A stretch of 64,000 bases of DNA from Vibrio sp. CB1-14 (GTDB taxonomy: Bacteria > Pseudomonadota > Gammaproteobacteria > Enterobacterales > Vibrionaceae), in the NCBI RefSeq assembly GCF_040412085.2, contig NZ_CP115920.1, positions 744,001 through 808,000 on the forward strand, read 5' to 3'. Position 1 is the stretch's first letter, and each line of letters starts with the position of its first letter. The notes under the pieces are model-generated. The model made no database searches and was not told the origin of the DNA. It was given only the letters and a program-made list of their open reading frames with translations. Of the stretch, positions 38,743 to 48,482 are shown one piece after another. The position numbers were made by a program, and so were the translations under genes.

Positions 38743-40442
38743 GAGGCGATAGCCGTCCTTTTATCGTCTGAATTTGCGGGCGCTGGAATAATAAAGCTCA
38801 TCCGTGTGTGCTGGTGTGTTTCAACTTCAATTTTTAGCGCTGAGTCACGTCCAAATTGATTGCGTAGGCGTTTATCTACGATTTGCATCCCCAGACCTTG
38901 GTGATCTTGCTCAGGTGGCTGGTAGGTGCCAGCGTTATCTTCTACCGTCAGCCGATAACCTTGCTCACACGGTGCACTGAATATTCGAATTGAACCACCC
39001 TCGAGTAGATTAGAGATGCCGTGCTTGATGGCATTCTCAACTAGGGGCTGCAAGGTAAAGCTGGGCACGGTTTGTTCGAGTAGCTCGGGGCTGATATCGA
39101 TATCCACTTCCAAGCGGTCGGTAAACCTTGCCTTCTCAATCGTGAGGTAAGCATTGACGTGCGCGAGTTCTTCTTTGAGGGTCACCGTTTCGATGTTTTG
39201 CTTGAGGTTACTGCGAAAGAACTGCGATAAATGCTGAATTAAACTGCGAGCCTTGTCTGGGTCTCGGCGTGTAATAGCACTAATGGTATTGAGCGCGTTA
39301 AACAGAAAGTGCGGATTCACTTGTGCATGCAGCAGTTTAATTTCTGCTTGATTGAGTAGGGTCTGCTTGTGGATGTAGTCACCATGCAGAATTTGGCTGG
39401 AAAGAAGCTGAGCAATGCCTTCAGCCATCGACATATTGATGGTTGAAAACAGTTTACGCTTCGGCTCGTACAGCTTTATGGTGCCAATAACCTCGTCTCC
39501 GGTACGCAGCGGTATGATCAGGGCCGAACCTAGCTTGCAGTCCTTGGAAATCGAACATTGATATGGGGTTTCTTTACCGTCGAGGTAGATGATGTCGTTG
39601 TTGTTCATCGAGTCGAGGGTGCTTTGTGATGAGATTGGGCGGTTCAGTTTATGGTGGTCGGCGCCAATGCCAACAAACGCTAAGATCTTTTCTCTGTCGG
39701 TGATGGCAACGGCGCCAACATTGGTCTCTTCGTAAATGATACGCGCAATTTTACTGGCGTTGTCGGAGTTAAAACCGTGCACCAAAATCCCCACTGAGCG
39801 CTCAGCAATGTTTAATGCGCGACGTGAAAAGGTTGCTGAGTACTCTTCAAAGATGGTTTTTCGATCTTGCAGTATGCTCATAAATAGCGCGGCGCCTACC
39901 GAATTGGCAATAATCATTGGCGCTGCGATATTAGAGACGAGCGTGTAAGCTTGATCGAACGGCTTAGCGACAATCAAAATAATCAACATCTGTACCACTT
40001 CGGCGACAAAGGTCACGTAGAACACCACTAATGGATTAAATAGCTGCTCTTTCTTGCCTTTATGAAGGAAGTAAAGGTGCATAATGCCGCCAATTACCCC
40101 TTCAGCGGTGGTTGAGATAGCACAAGCGACATCCGTGAAGCCGCCCAACGTGTAGCGGTGCATCCCCCCAGTAAAGCCCACAGCAAAACCGACGACCGGC
40201 CCTCCGAATAGGCCGCCCATTACTGCACCAATGGCTCGTGTATTGGCAATCGCATCGTCGATCTGAAGGCCAAAGTAAGTGCCAAGAATACAAAATGAAG
40301 AGAACAGCACATAAATGCTGAATTTATGACTCAAGCGATTGGTTACGCTAAACAGTGGCAGAAACAGCGGCGTTTTGCTGAGCATATAAGCTAACATTAG
40401 ATACACACACATCTGTTGCAGCAGAGAGATAATTAAGTCCAT
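38739..40442 (-). CDS. btsS: LytS-type pyruvate-sensing histidine kinase, BtsS-like
   Basis: The ATG at 40442 has a GAGGTGG site and gives 567 residues (E. coli BtsS 561). The order is a 5TM-5TMR_LYT membrane sensor (about 1-195, including LGTYFGLQ and GGLFGGPVVGFAVG), a GAF domain (about 215-350), the His_kinase dimer segment with QVNPHFLFNALNTI, and an HATPase domain. Residues R69, R96, C107 and S110 fall exactly three positions below R72, R99, C110 and S113, which I recall as the pyruvate-binding residues of E. coli BtsS. This supports pyruvate as ligand. Confidence 0.88.
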   Translation of the reverse strand: MDLIISLLQQMCVYLMLAYMLSKTPLFLPLFSVTNRLSHKFSIYVLFSSFCILGTYFGLQIDDAIANTRAIGAVMGGLFGGPVVGFAVGFTGGMHRYTLGGFTDVACAISTTAEGVIGGIMHLYFLHKGKKEQLFNPLVVFYVTFVAEVVQMLIILIVAKPFDQAYTLVSNIAAPMIIANSVGAALFMSILQDRKTIFEEYSATFSRRALNIAERSVGILVHGFNSDNASKIARIIYEETNVGAVAITDREKILAFVGIGADHHKLNRPISSQSTLDSMNNNDIIYLDGKETPYQCSISKDCKLGSALIIPLRTGDEVIGTIKLYEPKRKLFSTINMSMAEGIAQLLSSQILHGDYIHKQTLLNQAEIKLLHAQVNPHFLFNALNTISAITRRDPDKARSLIQHLSQFFRSNLKQNIETVTLKEELAHVNAYLTIEKARFTDRLEVDIDISPELLEQTVPSFTLQPLVENAIKHGISNLLEGGSIRIFSAPCEQGYRLTVEDNAGTYQPPEQDHQGLGMQIVDKRLRNQFGRDSALKIEVETHQHTRMSFIIPAPANSDDKRTAIAS

Positions 40443-40551
40443 GGATACCACCTCAACCTCGATGGTTTTATTGTAACCCAAGTACGAATAAAGAGGAGGG
40501 GAACATCTCTAAGTCTGATAGTAGAGTGAAAGCAGAATAGAGATAAGTTAG

Positions 40552-40592
40552 TGTACAATTATGTTTACGCTAAGTGTTTTTTAAAGTTTACG
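40552..40592 (+). promoter_or_regulatory. paired TyrR-type boxes at the aroF-tyrA promoter
   Basis: Box 1 (40552-40569) is TGTACA-N6-TTTACG and box 2 (40575-40592) is TGTTTT-N6-TTTACG, against the TyrR consensus TGTAAA-N6-TTTACA. They are separated by 5 bp (23 bp centre to centre), the spacing of strong/weak TyrR box pairs in E. coli. A -10-like TACAAT (40554-40559) lies within box 1, so binding would block RNA polymerase. Confidence 0.7.
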
Positions 40593-40691
40593 CTTGCATG
40601 TGTTTTTTATCTATGTATATTACCAATTAAAGCTTAGCCGAACGTGGAAGTGACAAAAGTTCGGTGTAAAAATAAATTTACAGGTGACGAG

Positions 40692-41765
40692 ATGAAAAAG
40701 AGCGAACTCAGTAATATTAATATCAGTGACGAACAGGTACTGATTACGCCGGAACAACTAAAACAAAAACTGCCGCTTAGTGAAAAAGCGCGTAAGTTCA
40801 TCCAAGACTCTCGTGAAACCATCGCTGACATCATCCATAAAAAAGACCATCGCCTATTGGTTGTATGTGGCCCTTGTTCTATACATGATGTGGATGCAGC
40901 AAAAGAATATGCTAAGCGCCTAAAAGCACTCTCAGAGCAGTTGAGTGATCAGCTTTACATCGTGATGCGTGTTTACTTTGAAAAGCCTCGTACCACAGTG
41001 GGTTGGAAAGGTCTTATCAACGATCCTCAACTTGATGGCACGTTCGACATTGAGCACGGTCTGCATGTAGGTCGTCAGTTGCTGGTGGAACTGGCAGAAA
41101 TGGAAATCCCTCTGGCAACAGAAGCGCTTGATCCAATCAGCCCACAGTACCTAGCGGATACCTTCTCATGGGCAGCGATTGGTGCACGTACAACAGAATC
41201 ACAAACTCACCGCGAAATGGCGAGTGGTCTGTCTATGCCTATCGGCTTCAAAAACGGCACCGATGGCAGCCTAGCAACCGCAATTAATGCGATGCAAGCG
41301 GCATCTTCAAGCCACCGCTTCATGGGTATTAACCGTGAAGGACAGGTAGCACTATTGACGACCCAAGGTAATGCTAACGGTCACGTAATTTTGCGTGGCG
41401 GTAAACAAACTAACTACGATTCAGTGTCTGTGACTGAATGTGAACAGGAGCTTGCCAAATCGAACCTAGACGCATCCCTAATGGTCGATTGTAGCCACGC
41501 GAACTCACGTAAAGACTACCGTCGCCAGCCATTGGTTGCTGAAGATGTTATCCATCAAATCCGTGAAGGTAACAAGTCGATTATCGGGCTAATGATTGAA
41601 AGTCACCTCAACGAAGGTAACCAGAGTAGCGATATTCCTCTAAGCGAAATGAAATACGGTGTGTCTATCACCGATGCGTGTATCAATTGGGATTCAACTG
41701 AGGCACTATTACGTCATGCTCATACTGAGCTTGTCCCATTCTTGGAAAATCGTATTAAGGAATAA
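40692..41765 (+). CDS. aroF: 3-deoxy-7-phosphoheptulonate synthase, tyrosine-type
   Basis: This enzyme condenses PEP and erythrose-4-phosphate, the first step of the shikimate pathway. The ATG at 40692 has an AGGTGA site and gives 357 residues (E. coli AroF 356); an upstream in-frame ATG adds 16 poorly conserved residues. Core motifs are VCGPCSIHD (metal and PEP site), [21 protein letters not shown] and MVDCSHANS. The coupling to tyrA (one-base TAATG overlap) and the TyrR-type boxes point to the tyrosine-sensitive isozyme. Confidence 0.94.
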   Translation: MKKSELSNINISDEQVLITPEQLKQKLPLSEKARKFIQDSRETIADIIHKKDHRLLVVCGPCSIHDVDAAKEYAKRLKALSEQLSDQLYIVMRVYFEKPRTTVGWKGLINDPQLDGTFDIEHGLHVGRQLLVELAEMEIPLATEALDPISPQYLADTFSWAAIGARTTESQTHREMASGLSMPIGFKNGTDGSLATAINAMQAASSSHRFMGINREGQVALLTTQGNANGHVILRGGKQTNYDSVSVTECEQELAKSNLDASLMVDCSHANSRKDYRRQPLVAEDVIHQIREGNKSIIGLMIESHLNEGNQSSDIPLSEMKYGVSITDACINWDSTEALLRHAHTELVPFLENRIKE

Positions 41766-42901
41766 TGACATCCATGGCTGCTGAACTGAACGCATTGCGT
41801 GACCAAATCGATGACGTTGATAAGCAGATGCTTGAGCTTTTGGCAAAGCGTCTATCTCTTGTGGAGCAAGTTGGTGAAGTAAAGAGCCGACATGGCTTAC
41901 CCATCTATGCCCCTGACAGAGAAGCAGCCATGCTGGCCTCTCGCCGTGAAGAAGCGGCAAAAAAGGGTGTGCCGCCGCAACTTATAGAGGACATCCTACG
42001 CCGCACTATGCGAGAGTCTTACGCCAGTGAAAAGGACTCAGGCTTCAAGTGCCTCAACCCAGAATTGCGCTCGGTTGTGATTGTTGGTGGTAAAGGACAG
42101 TTGGGTGGCTTGTTTGGTCGTATGTTTACCTTGTCTGGCTATCAAGTAAAAGTACTTGGCAGCCAAGATTGGGATCGCGCCGACGAGATCTTAGACAATG
42201 CCGGTCTAGTGGTAGTGACGGTGCCCATTCACCTAACAGAAGGGGTGATTGAGAAGCTTGGTAACCTGCCAGAAGATTGCATTTTGTGTGATTTAACGTC
42301 AGTTAAGTCTAAGCCACTCAATGCCATGCTTAACGTGCACCAAGGTCCTGTTGTAGGTCTGCACCCAATGTTTGGTCCAGACGTTCCAAGTCTTGCTAAG
42401 CAGGTTATTGTTTACTGTGATGGTAGACAAGACACAGAGTACCAATGGCTGCTTGAGCAGTTTAAAATTTGGGGCGCAAGTCTATGCCAGATCTCTGCTG
42501 AGCAGCACGACAAAGGCATGACGCTTATCCAGGCACTACGTCACTTCACCTCGTTCGCATACGGCCGTCACCTAAGCCAGCAGAACCCAGATCTTGATAC
42601 TTTGGTGAAACTAAGTTCACCTATCTACCGCCTTGAGCTTGCTATGGTCGGCAGACTGTTTGCTCAAGATCCAACGCTTTACGGTGATATTATTATGTCG
42701 TCGGATGAAAACATTGAGATGATTAAGTGTTTCCACAAACAGTTCGGCGAAGCGTTAGCGCTGCTCGACAGCAAGGACAAAGCCCAGTTCGTGACAGAGT
42801 TTAATGAGGTCAGCGATTGGTTTGGTGATTACTCACAGCAATTTATGTCTGAGAGTCAGAACTTGCTCAAGCAGGCGAATGATGCGATTCATCGTGGCTA
42901 G
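41765..42901 (+). CDS. tyrA: bifunctional chorismate mutase / prephenate dehydrogenase
   Basis: TyrA makes 4-hydroxyphenylpyruvate for tyrosine. The 378-residue product has an AroQ chorismate mutase domain (about 4-90, [19 protein letters not shown]) and an NAD-binding dehydrogenase domain starting [18 protein letters not shown] (about 103). The stretch [11 protein letters not shown] is the substrate site. The ATG at 41765 overlaps the aroF stop; a second ATG three codons on (MAAEL) is possible. Confidence 0.96.
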   Translation: MTSMAAELNALRDQIDDVDKQMLELLAKRLSLVEQVGEVKSRHGLPIYAPDREAAMLASRREEAAKKGVPPQLIEDILRRTMRESYASEKDSGFKCLNPELRSVVIVGGKGQLGGLFGRMFTLSGYQVKVLGSQDWDRADEILDNAGLVVVTVPIHLTEGVIEKLGNLPEDCILCDLTSVKSKPLNAMLNVHQGPVVGLHPMFGPDVPSLAKQVIVYCDGRQDTEYQWLLEQFKIWGASLCQISAEQHDKGMTLIQALRHFTSFAYGRHLSQQNPDLDTLVKLSSPIYRLELAMVGRLFAQDPTLYGDIIMSSDENIEMIKCFHKQFGEALALLDSKDKAQFVTEFNEVSDWFGDYSQQFMSESQNLLKQANDAIHRG

Positions 42902-42931
42902 TTGACTAAATATATCGAGTGAATGAGATAG

Positions 42932-42962
42932 AAAAAACGCAGCGAGTTAGCTGCGTTTTTTT
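42932..42962. terminator. bidirectional terminator between tyrA and the M23 peptidase gene
   Basis: The stem AAAAAACGCAGC/GCTGCGTTTTTT with a 6-nt loop abuts the stop codon of the convergent peptidase gene at 42961-42963. Confidence 0.9.
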
Positions 42963-43968
42963 AATTGGTTTGTTCGGTGTCTATCGCGTCGACTTCTTCA
43001 TTGCCAGCGGTCTTAATCGATGAATCCACATAAGGCGCATTGGTCAGGTTAATCTGAAGCTTAACCACACTACTAACCAACTCAATCAATGGCGCCCATT
43101 GTACTTTCTTCTCTTTTTCAAAGACATAATCGAAGTTTTCTGGACTCCAATCGATAAAGTACTGAGGGTTTAAAGTACGACCCAAGAAGCGGATTTCATA
43201 GTGAAGGTGTGGGCCTGTCGAGGTGCCACTGTTGCCGCAAGTGGCCAGCACATCGCCTTTACTCACAAACTGACCGCTCTTCGCTTTGAACTTGTGTAGG
43301 TGAGCGTAAGAGCTCATAAAACCAAAGGCGTGACGCACGGTGAGATAGTTACCATAACCTTGGCGGCTGGGTCTTACGGTTTCAACGACGCCGTCTGCGG
43401 GCGCTAAGATCTGTTCACCAGTTTTACAGGTTAGGTCGATACCGCTATGTACATGACGCTTACCGGTAATAGGGTGTGTACGCCTGCCATAAGAAGAAGA
43501 GATGCGCTGATAAGTCATCGGACTATCATTGGGAATGAGTCTGAGCATGGTCGCGCGCACTGCTGAATCAATGGCTGCCGCATCAATGCGCTCTTCTAAT
43601 GGCATCTCACTGTCATACTGCTCTTCATCAACAAGACCAAGTACCGCTTCCACATCGTTAACACGTTTACCCAGAAGCTGTAATGAATCACGTTTCTCTT
43701 CAAGCTCTTGAGAGAGCGCGTGCATTTCATTCACTTGCTGTTCCAGCTTCACCTCGAGCATCGCTTTTTCTTGATTAAGACTCGCTAATGAACCTTCAGT
43801 TGAGGTCAGTTCGAGTTGCGATTGTTGATATGAATAGCCAACTAAACCCAAGCCAACAGGAAAAGCCGCAGCAAGTAAGATCGCTGTATAGGTGCGCTTT
43901 TTCCCTAGGCGCAGCGTTCTCTTCTTTCCTTGTTGTGTCGGGATAACCACCCGGATCTTATTAGGCAT
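42961..43968 (-). CDS. M23-family peptidoglycan endopeptidase (LytM domain)
   Basis: The 335-residue protein is a membrane-anchored murein hydrolase or hydrolase activator: one N-terminal membrane helix (about 28-46), a coiled coil (about 55-105), then a LytM domain. Zinc ligands are visible in HVHSGIDL (His and Asp) and in the C-terminal HLHYE, so the enzyme should be active, not an EnvC/NlpD-like pseudo-enzyme. In Vibrio such proteins cut the D-Ala-mDAP crosslinks of the wall. The named family member (Shy, Mep or TagE-like) cannot be fixed. Confidence 0.85.
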   Translation of the reverse strand: MPNKIRVVIPTQQGKKRTLRLGKKRTYTAILLAAAFPVGLGLVGYSYQQSQLELTSTEGSLASLNQEKAMLEVKLEQQVNEMHALSQELEEKRDSLQLLGKRVNDVEAVLGLVDEEQYDSEMPLEERIDAAAIDSAVRATMLRLIPNDSPMTYQRISSSYGRRTHPITGKRHVHSGIDLTCKTGEQILAPADGVVETVRPSRQGYGNYLTVRHAFGFMSSYAHLHKFKAKSGQFVSKGDVLATCGNSGTSTGPHLHYEIRFLGRTLNPQYFIDWSPENFDYVFEKEKKVQWAPLIELVSSVVKLQINLTNAPYVDSSIKTAGNEEVDAIDTEQTN

Positions 43969-44050
43969 AGTGACAGTTCATAAAAGACAGTGTGTCTATA
44001 AAATAAGGTGAATTTTCAGTAAATTTCGCTGATTTATGGTGCAAAATCAC

Positions 44051-44081
44051 AAAAAAAGAGGGCGCTATTATCGGCGCCCTC
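44051..44081 (-). terminator. intrinsic terminator of ettA
   Basis: On the minus strand GAGGGCGC, an 8-nt loop and GCGCCCTC are followed by seven T residues, 36 bp after the ettA stop. Confidence 0.9.
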
Positions 44082-44116
44082 TAGGAAAAAAACAAGTTTA
44101 TCTCAAATATGGGTGA

Positions 44117-45784
44117 TTATTTTGAGATACGCTTGTATTTGATACGGTGTGGTTCAGCGGCTTCAGGGCCAAGTGTCTTCTTCAACCATTCCATGTATTC
44201 GGTGTAGTTACCTTCGTAGAAGTTAACCTGACCTTCGTCACGGTAGTCGATGATGTGCGTTGCAATACGGTCTAGGAACCAACGGTCGTGCGAGATAACC
44301 ATGGCACAGCCAGGGAACTCAAGCAGTGCTTCTTCTAGTGCACGTAGCGTTTCAACATCAAGGTCGTTGGTTGGCTCATCGAGTAGCAGCATGTTACCGC
44401 CAGCTTTAAGAAGCTTAGCAAGGTGAACACGGTTACGCTCACCACCAGATAGCTCACCGATGATCTTCTGTTGGTCACTACCTTTGAAGTTAAAGCGCGA
44501 ACAGTAAGCACGAGCTGGGATCTCAAAGTTGTTGATCTTGATAATGTCAGCGCCTTCAGAGATCTCTTGGAATACAGTGTTACTGTCATTCATTGAGTCA
44601 CGGAACTGCTCAACAGACGCCAGCTTAACGGTGTCACCTAGATCAATCGTACCTGAATCTGGCTGCTCAGTGCCGCTTAGCATTTTGAATAGCGTTGATT
44701 TACCTGCACCGTTGGCGCCGATAATACCCACGATAGCACCCTTAGGAATGCTGAATGATAAATCATCGATAAGTACGCGGCCGTCGAAAGACTTAGTCAG
44801 GTTGTTCACTTCAAGAACTTTGTCACCTAGACGCTCACCTGGCGGGATGAACAGCTCGTTAGTCTCGTTACGCTTCTGGTGATCGCCGCTTTGCAGTTCT
44901 TCAAAGCGCGCCATACGTGCTTTAGACTTCGCTTGGCGACCTTTAGGGTTTTGACGAACCCACTCAAGTTCTTTCTCGATGGTCTTTTGACGAGCTTTCT
45001 CTGATGACGCTTCTTGTTGTAGACGCGCATCTTTTTGCTCAAGCCAAGAGGTGTAGTTACCTTCCCATGGAATACCTTCACCACGGTCAAGTTCTAGAAT
45101 CCAACCTGCTGCGTTATCTAGGAAGTAACGGTCGTGGGTAATCGCCACAACGGTGCCAGTATAATCAACAAGGAAGCGCTCTAGCCAAGCGACAGATTCA
45201 GCATCCAAGTGGTTGGTTGGTTCGTCAAGAAGCAGCATGTCTGGCTTCTCAAGCAGTAGGCGACAGATAGCAACACGGCGACGCTCACCACCAGAAAGGT
45301 GTTGGATCTTCGCATCCCACTCAGGAAGACGAAGTGCATCTGCAGCGCGCTCCAGTGCATTTTCTAGGTTGTGGCCTTCTTTCGCTTGAATCAGCGATTC
45401 TAGTTCACCTTGTTCTTTTGCTAGCGCATCAAAGTCTGCATCTGGTTCTGCGTAAGCCGCGTAAACTTCATCAAGACGCTTCATAGCGCCAGCAACATCA
45501 GAAACGGCTTCTTCTACGATTTCGCGAACCGTTTTTGACTCGTCTAGTACTGGCTCCTGCGGTAGGTAACCTACGTTAAGCCCTGGTTGTGGGCGAGCTT
45601 CACCATCAATGTCAGTATCAATACCTGCCATGATGCGTAGCAGTGTCGATTTACCTGCGCCGTTAAGACCAAGTACACCGATTTTCGCGCCTGGGAAGAA
45701 GCTTAGAGAAATGTCCTTGAGGATTTGTCGCTTTGGTGGCACCACTTTGCTCACGCGCGACATAGTATAGACGTATTCAGCCAT
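44117..45784 (-). CDS. ettA: energy-dependent translational throttle protein EttA (ABC-F)
   Basis: EttA binds the ribosomal E site and gates entry into elongation according to the ATP/ADP ratio. The 555-residue product (E. coli 555) has two ABC domains with Walker A GLNGAGKST and GANGAGKST, signatures LSGGERRRV and LSGGERNRV, Walker B LLLDEPTNHLD and LLLDEPTNDLD, a short arm in the first domain, and the charged linker. There are no membrane segments. E. coli yjjK (ettA) also lies next to slt-trpR-yjjX. Confidence 0.97.
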   Translation of the reverse strand: MAEYVYTMSRVSKVVPPKRQILKDISLSFFPGAKIGVLGLNGAGKSTLLRIMAGIDTDIDGEARPQPGLNVGYLPQEPVLDESKTVREIVEEAVSDVAGAMKRLDEVYAAYAEPDADFDALAKEQGELESLIQAKEGHNLENALERAADALRLPEWDAKIQHLSGGERRRVAICRLLLEKPDMLLLDEPTNHLDAESVAWLERFLVDYTGTVVAITHDRYFLDNAAGWILELDRGEGIPWEGNYTSWLEQKDARLQQEASSEKARQKTIEKELEWVRQNPKGRQAKSKARMARFEELQSGDHQKRNETNELFIPPGERLGDKVLEVNNLTKSFDGRVLIDDLSFSIPKGAIVGIIGANGAGKSTLFKMLSGTEQPDSGTIDLGDTVKLASVEQFRDSMNDSNTVFQEISEGADIIKINNFEIPARAYCSRFNFKGSDQQKIIGELSGGERNRVHLAKLLKAGGNMLLLDEPTNDLDVETLRALEEALLEFPGCAMVISHDRWFLDRIATHIIDYRDEGQVNFYEGNYTEYMEWLKKTLGPEAAEPHRIKYKRISK

Positions 45785-46086
45785 TGCCGATCGTTCCTAA
45801 TTTTGAAGTCAATAAAGTTTCTATTTTACACCACCGAGCGGAATCCTTTCAATTTTACTTCAGAGATTACTTTGAAGAATGCGTACATCGAATGCGCTAC
45901 TGGCCCCAGTCGCCGCGTAACAAACAGTCAGAAACAAATTCTTAATGACAAAGCCATTGGAAAGTTGACCTATTTGGTCTTAAATTGAAGTTTGACCATG
46001 CACTCAACACTGGCTGACATAGCGGTACAGAAAACAATAACAATACTTCTCTTGGTCAACTGTTACAACATCGAAGGAACGGTTAC
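45785..46086. other. 302-bp divergent region between ettA and slt
   Basis: I see no ORF, terminator or clear operator. Promoters for both genes must lie here; TTGACC words at about 45965 and 45990 could be -35 elements for slt, but no good -10 goes with them. The slt ribosome site is GAAGGAAC. Confidence 0.3.
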
Positions 46087-48066
46087 ATGAACTCTAAACA
46101 ACGATACCGGAAGCCGCTCGTCAGTACCGCTTGCGGAGCTATCGTGACTTTGGCTTTACCAGCGCTAATGAGTAGCGCGATTGCCTCTGAAACTAATGCG
46201 TCAGCCTCTGAAAATAAGCTCGAGCGCCAGCGTGCAGCTTACGATATGGCGCAAGAACTGATTGATAGTAGAAACATCAACGGTTATAACAAAATCCGCC
46301 CGAAAATTGCGGATTACTCTTTAACACCTTATGTCGATTATCGCGTATTTTCGCTGCAGTTAGCTGACAAATCTGTATCGCAAGTGAACCGTTTTATCGA
46401 GAAACATCAGGCTTTTCCTTTTTCATCACGCATTCGAGCCCCCTATGTAGACCAGCTCGCCAGGCAAAAGCGTTGGGACGATTTGCTCTCGTTTCAAACC
46501 CGCTACCCAAGTGGTGAACGTTACCAATGTCACTACCACTATGCGCAGTTAAAAACAGGTAATACGGATTCAGCCTATGATGGAGCAAAGACATTGTGGA
46601 AAAGTGGTGACAGTGTTGATAGTGCTTGTGATCCTCTATTTGATTCGTGGACCAAAGCGGGGCTGCGCAGCGATGAACTGGTTCTCGAGAGAATGACACT
46701 GGCGTTTCAACGTCGCAATGGCTCTTTGATTAACTATCTGAATAAACAGCTCAAAACTTCCAAGGGCAAACAGCAAGGTAAGCAAATTCAAAGTTTGTTT
46801 AAATCACCGAAAATGGTGACCAAGTTTGCTTCAAGCAGCTTCCCTGAGCCCAATCGTTCCACTCTCACCGAACTTGCTTTGCAAAAGCTTGCTCGCAGTG
46901 ACAAAGAGCAAGCTCGCACAGCGCTAGTTTCACTTAATAAAAACAGTCAATTGACCCCAGAGCTCAAACAATCGATGAATGAGTACGTGGCAATGCGGTT
47001 TATTACTACTGACTCAGATAGCGAAGCCAAATGGCGCGACAGTATTTTGGCGAAATCTAGCAGCGATGGATATTTAGAACGCCGCGCTCGACTAGCGGTG
47101 CAGCAAGCCGATTGGAGGGGGTTGGAGCAATGGATTGGTAAGCTCAGTGACAAAGCTAAGCAGACTAGTCGCTGGCAGTATTGGCTTGCGAGAGCGGAGA
47201 TCAGTCGTGGCGATAAGGCGCAGGGTGAAAAACGGTTGGAATCAATTGTCGGGCAGCGCAATTTCTATAGTGCGGCGGCTGCAGTACAGCTTAAGCATTC
47301 GATTGTCTATCCTATTTCTACCACCACGCTCGATAACGCCGCGATAGCGCCATACCAAACGAGCTTAACACGCATCGAAGAGTTAATTGCGCGCGATAAA
47401 ATTGCTGCAGCAAAATCTGAGTGGCGCTTTTTGCTGTCTAGAGTATCCACAACAGATAGAGAGATGCTGGCAGCGTATGCAGGCAAAAAGCGTTGGCATC
47501 ATCTGACGGTGGTCGCAACCATTTCAGCTAAAATGTGGGACAACATGAGTCTTCGCTTTCCACAGGCACATGCATGGTGGTTTAACTTTTATGGCGAGAA
47601 GCTTGACCTAGACAAGGATCTTCTTATGTCTTTGGCAAGGCAGGAGAGTGCAATGGATGTGGAGGCTCGTTCATCTGTTGGCGCAAGAGGGGTTATGCAA
47701 ATTATGCCCGCTACGGCTAAGTACACCGCTAAGAAGCATAAGATTGCCTACAAGCGCACTAGCGAGCTTTATCAGGTCGCAAAAAACATTGAAATCGGTT
47801 CGCATTACTTGAATGAATTACTAGGGAACTACGACTATAATCGTATTTTTGCGCTTGCGGCTTACAACGCTGGACCCAACCGCGTTAAGCGCTGGCGTGC
47901 GGCATCCGATGGTAATTTAGATGCTATCGCGTTTATAGAAGCGATACCGTTTAGAGAGACTCGTGGCTATGTTCAGAACATTCTGATGTTCCAGGTTTAT
48001 TACCGTGATCTGATGGGTGTTCAGGGAAGTTTCCTAACCGATGCTGAGGCGAAAAGACGTTACTGA
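46087..48066 (+). CDS. slt: soluble lytic murein transglycosylase
   Basis: Slt cleaves the glycan strands of peptidoglycan and forms the 1,6-anhydroMurNAc ends. The 659-residue periplasmic protein has a signal peptide (cut near SSAIA, about residue 33), a superhelical alpha-solenoid (about 50-480) and a C-terminal GH23 domain with catalytic Glu520 in ARQESAMD, followed by GARGVMQIMPATA and AAYNAGPNRV. It is next to trpR as in E. coli. Its products feed the nagZ-anmK-murQ path found at 34633-37775. Confidence 0.96.
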   Translation: MNSKQRYRKPLVSTACGAIVTLALPALMSSAIASETNASASENKLERQRAAYDMAQELIDSRNINGYNKIRPKIADYSLTPYVDYRVFSLQLADKSVSQVNRFIEKHQAFPFSSRIRAPYVDQLARQKRWDDLLSFQTRYPSGERYQCHYHYAQLKTGNTDSAYDGAKTLWKSGDSVDSACDPLFDSWTKAGLRSDELVLERMTLAFQRRNGSLINYLNKQLKTSKGKQQGKQIQSLFKSPKMVTKFASSSFPEPNRSTLTELALQKLARSDKEQARTALVSLNKNSQLTPELKQSMNEYVAMRFITTDSDSEAKWRDSILAKSSSDGYLERRARLAVQQADWRGLEQWIGKLSDKAKQTSRWQYWLARAEISRGDKAQGEKRLESIVGQRNFYSAAAAVQLKHSIVYPISTTTLDNAAIAPYQTSLTRIEELIARDKIAAAKSEWRFLLSRVSTTDREMLAAYAGKKRWHHLTVVATISAKMWDNMSLRFPQAHAWWFNFYGEKLDLDKDLLMSLARQESAMDVEARSSVGARGVMQIMPATAKYTAKKHKIAYKRTSELYQVAKNIEIGSHYLNELLGNYDYNRIFALAAYNAGPNRVKRWRAASDGNLDAIAFIEAIPFRETRGYVQNILMFQVYYRDLMGVQGSFLTDAEAKRRY

Positions 48067-48138
48067 TGACCCTGGGCTAGGCATTGGCGCGAGCTTGGGG
48101 TTAGAATGGAGTATTGCAAGTATCTAATGGAATGATTC

Positions 48139-48426
48139 ATGGAACCTCAATACCAAGACTGGCAACAAGTTCTCGACCTGATCCAACGCTCACAAAGTAC
48201 AGAGCAGCAAGCGCAGTTAATGACTCTTTTGTTGACTCCTGACGAACGTGAAGCGGTGACGGCTCGCGTCAACATTTTGTGTGAGCTGTTAAAGGGCGAT
48301 TTATCTCAGCGTCAAATTAGCCAGATGTTAGGGGTGGGTGTTGCGACAATTACTCGTGGCAGTGCAGAAGTGAAACGTCTTGAGGACGCCGACAGGAACG
48401 CGCTTAGCGACTTATTACTTAAATAG
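48139..48426 (+). CDS. trpR: trp operon repressor TrpR
   Basis: TrpR is a small dimeric repressor that needs tryptophan as corepressor. The 95-residue product has the TrpR helix-turn-helix QRQISQMLGVGVATITRGSAEVK, with the conserved ITRGS read-head. The DEREAVTARV stretch carries the tryptophan-binding Arg. The window holds no trp biosynthetic genes. Linkage slt-trpR-yjjX is the same as in E. coli. I could not see a clear autoregulatory operator in the 72 bp upstream. Confidence 0.95.
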   Translation: MEPQYQDWQQVLDLIQRSQSTEQQAQLMTLLLTPDEREAVTARVNILCELLKGDLSQRQISQMLGVGVATITRGSAEVKRLEDADRNALSDLLLK

Positions 48427-48482
48427 CGAGACCTTTGAGTCTCGCTCATTCTTTTTATCGCTAAGCGATAGAAAATAGGCGG

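Noticed and set aside
46394..46699. 101-codon minus-strand ORF within slt
   Set aside because: It is inside a well conserved gene, without ribosome site or domain.
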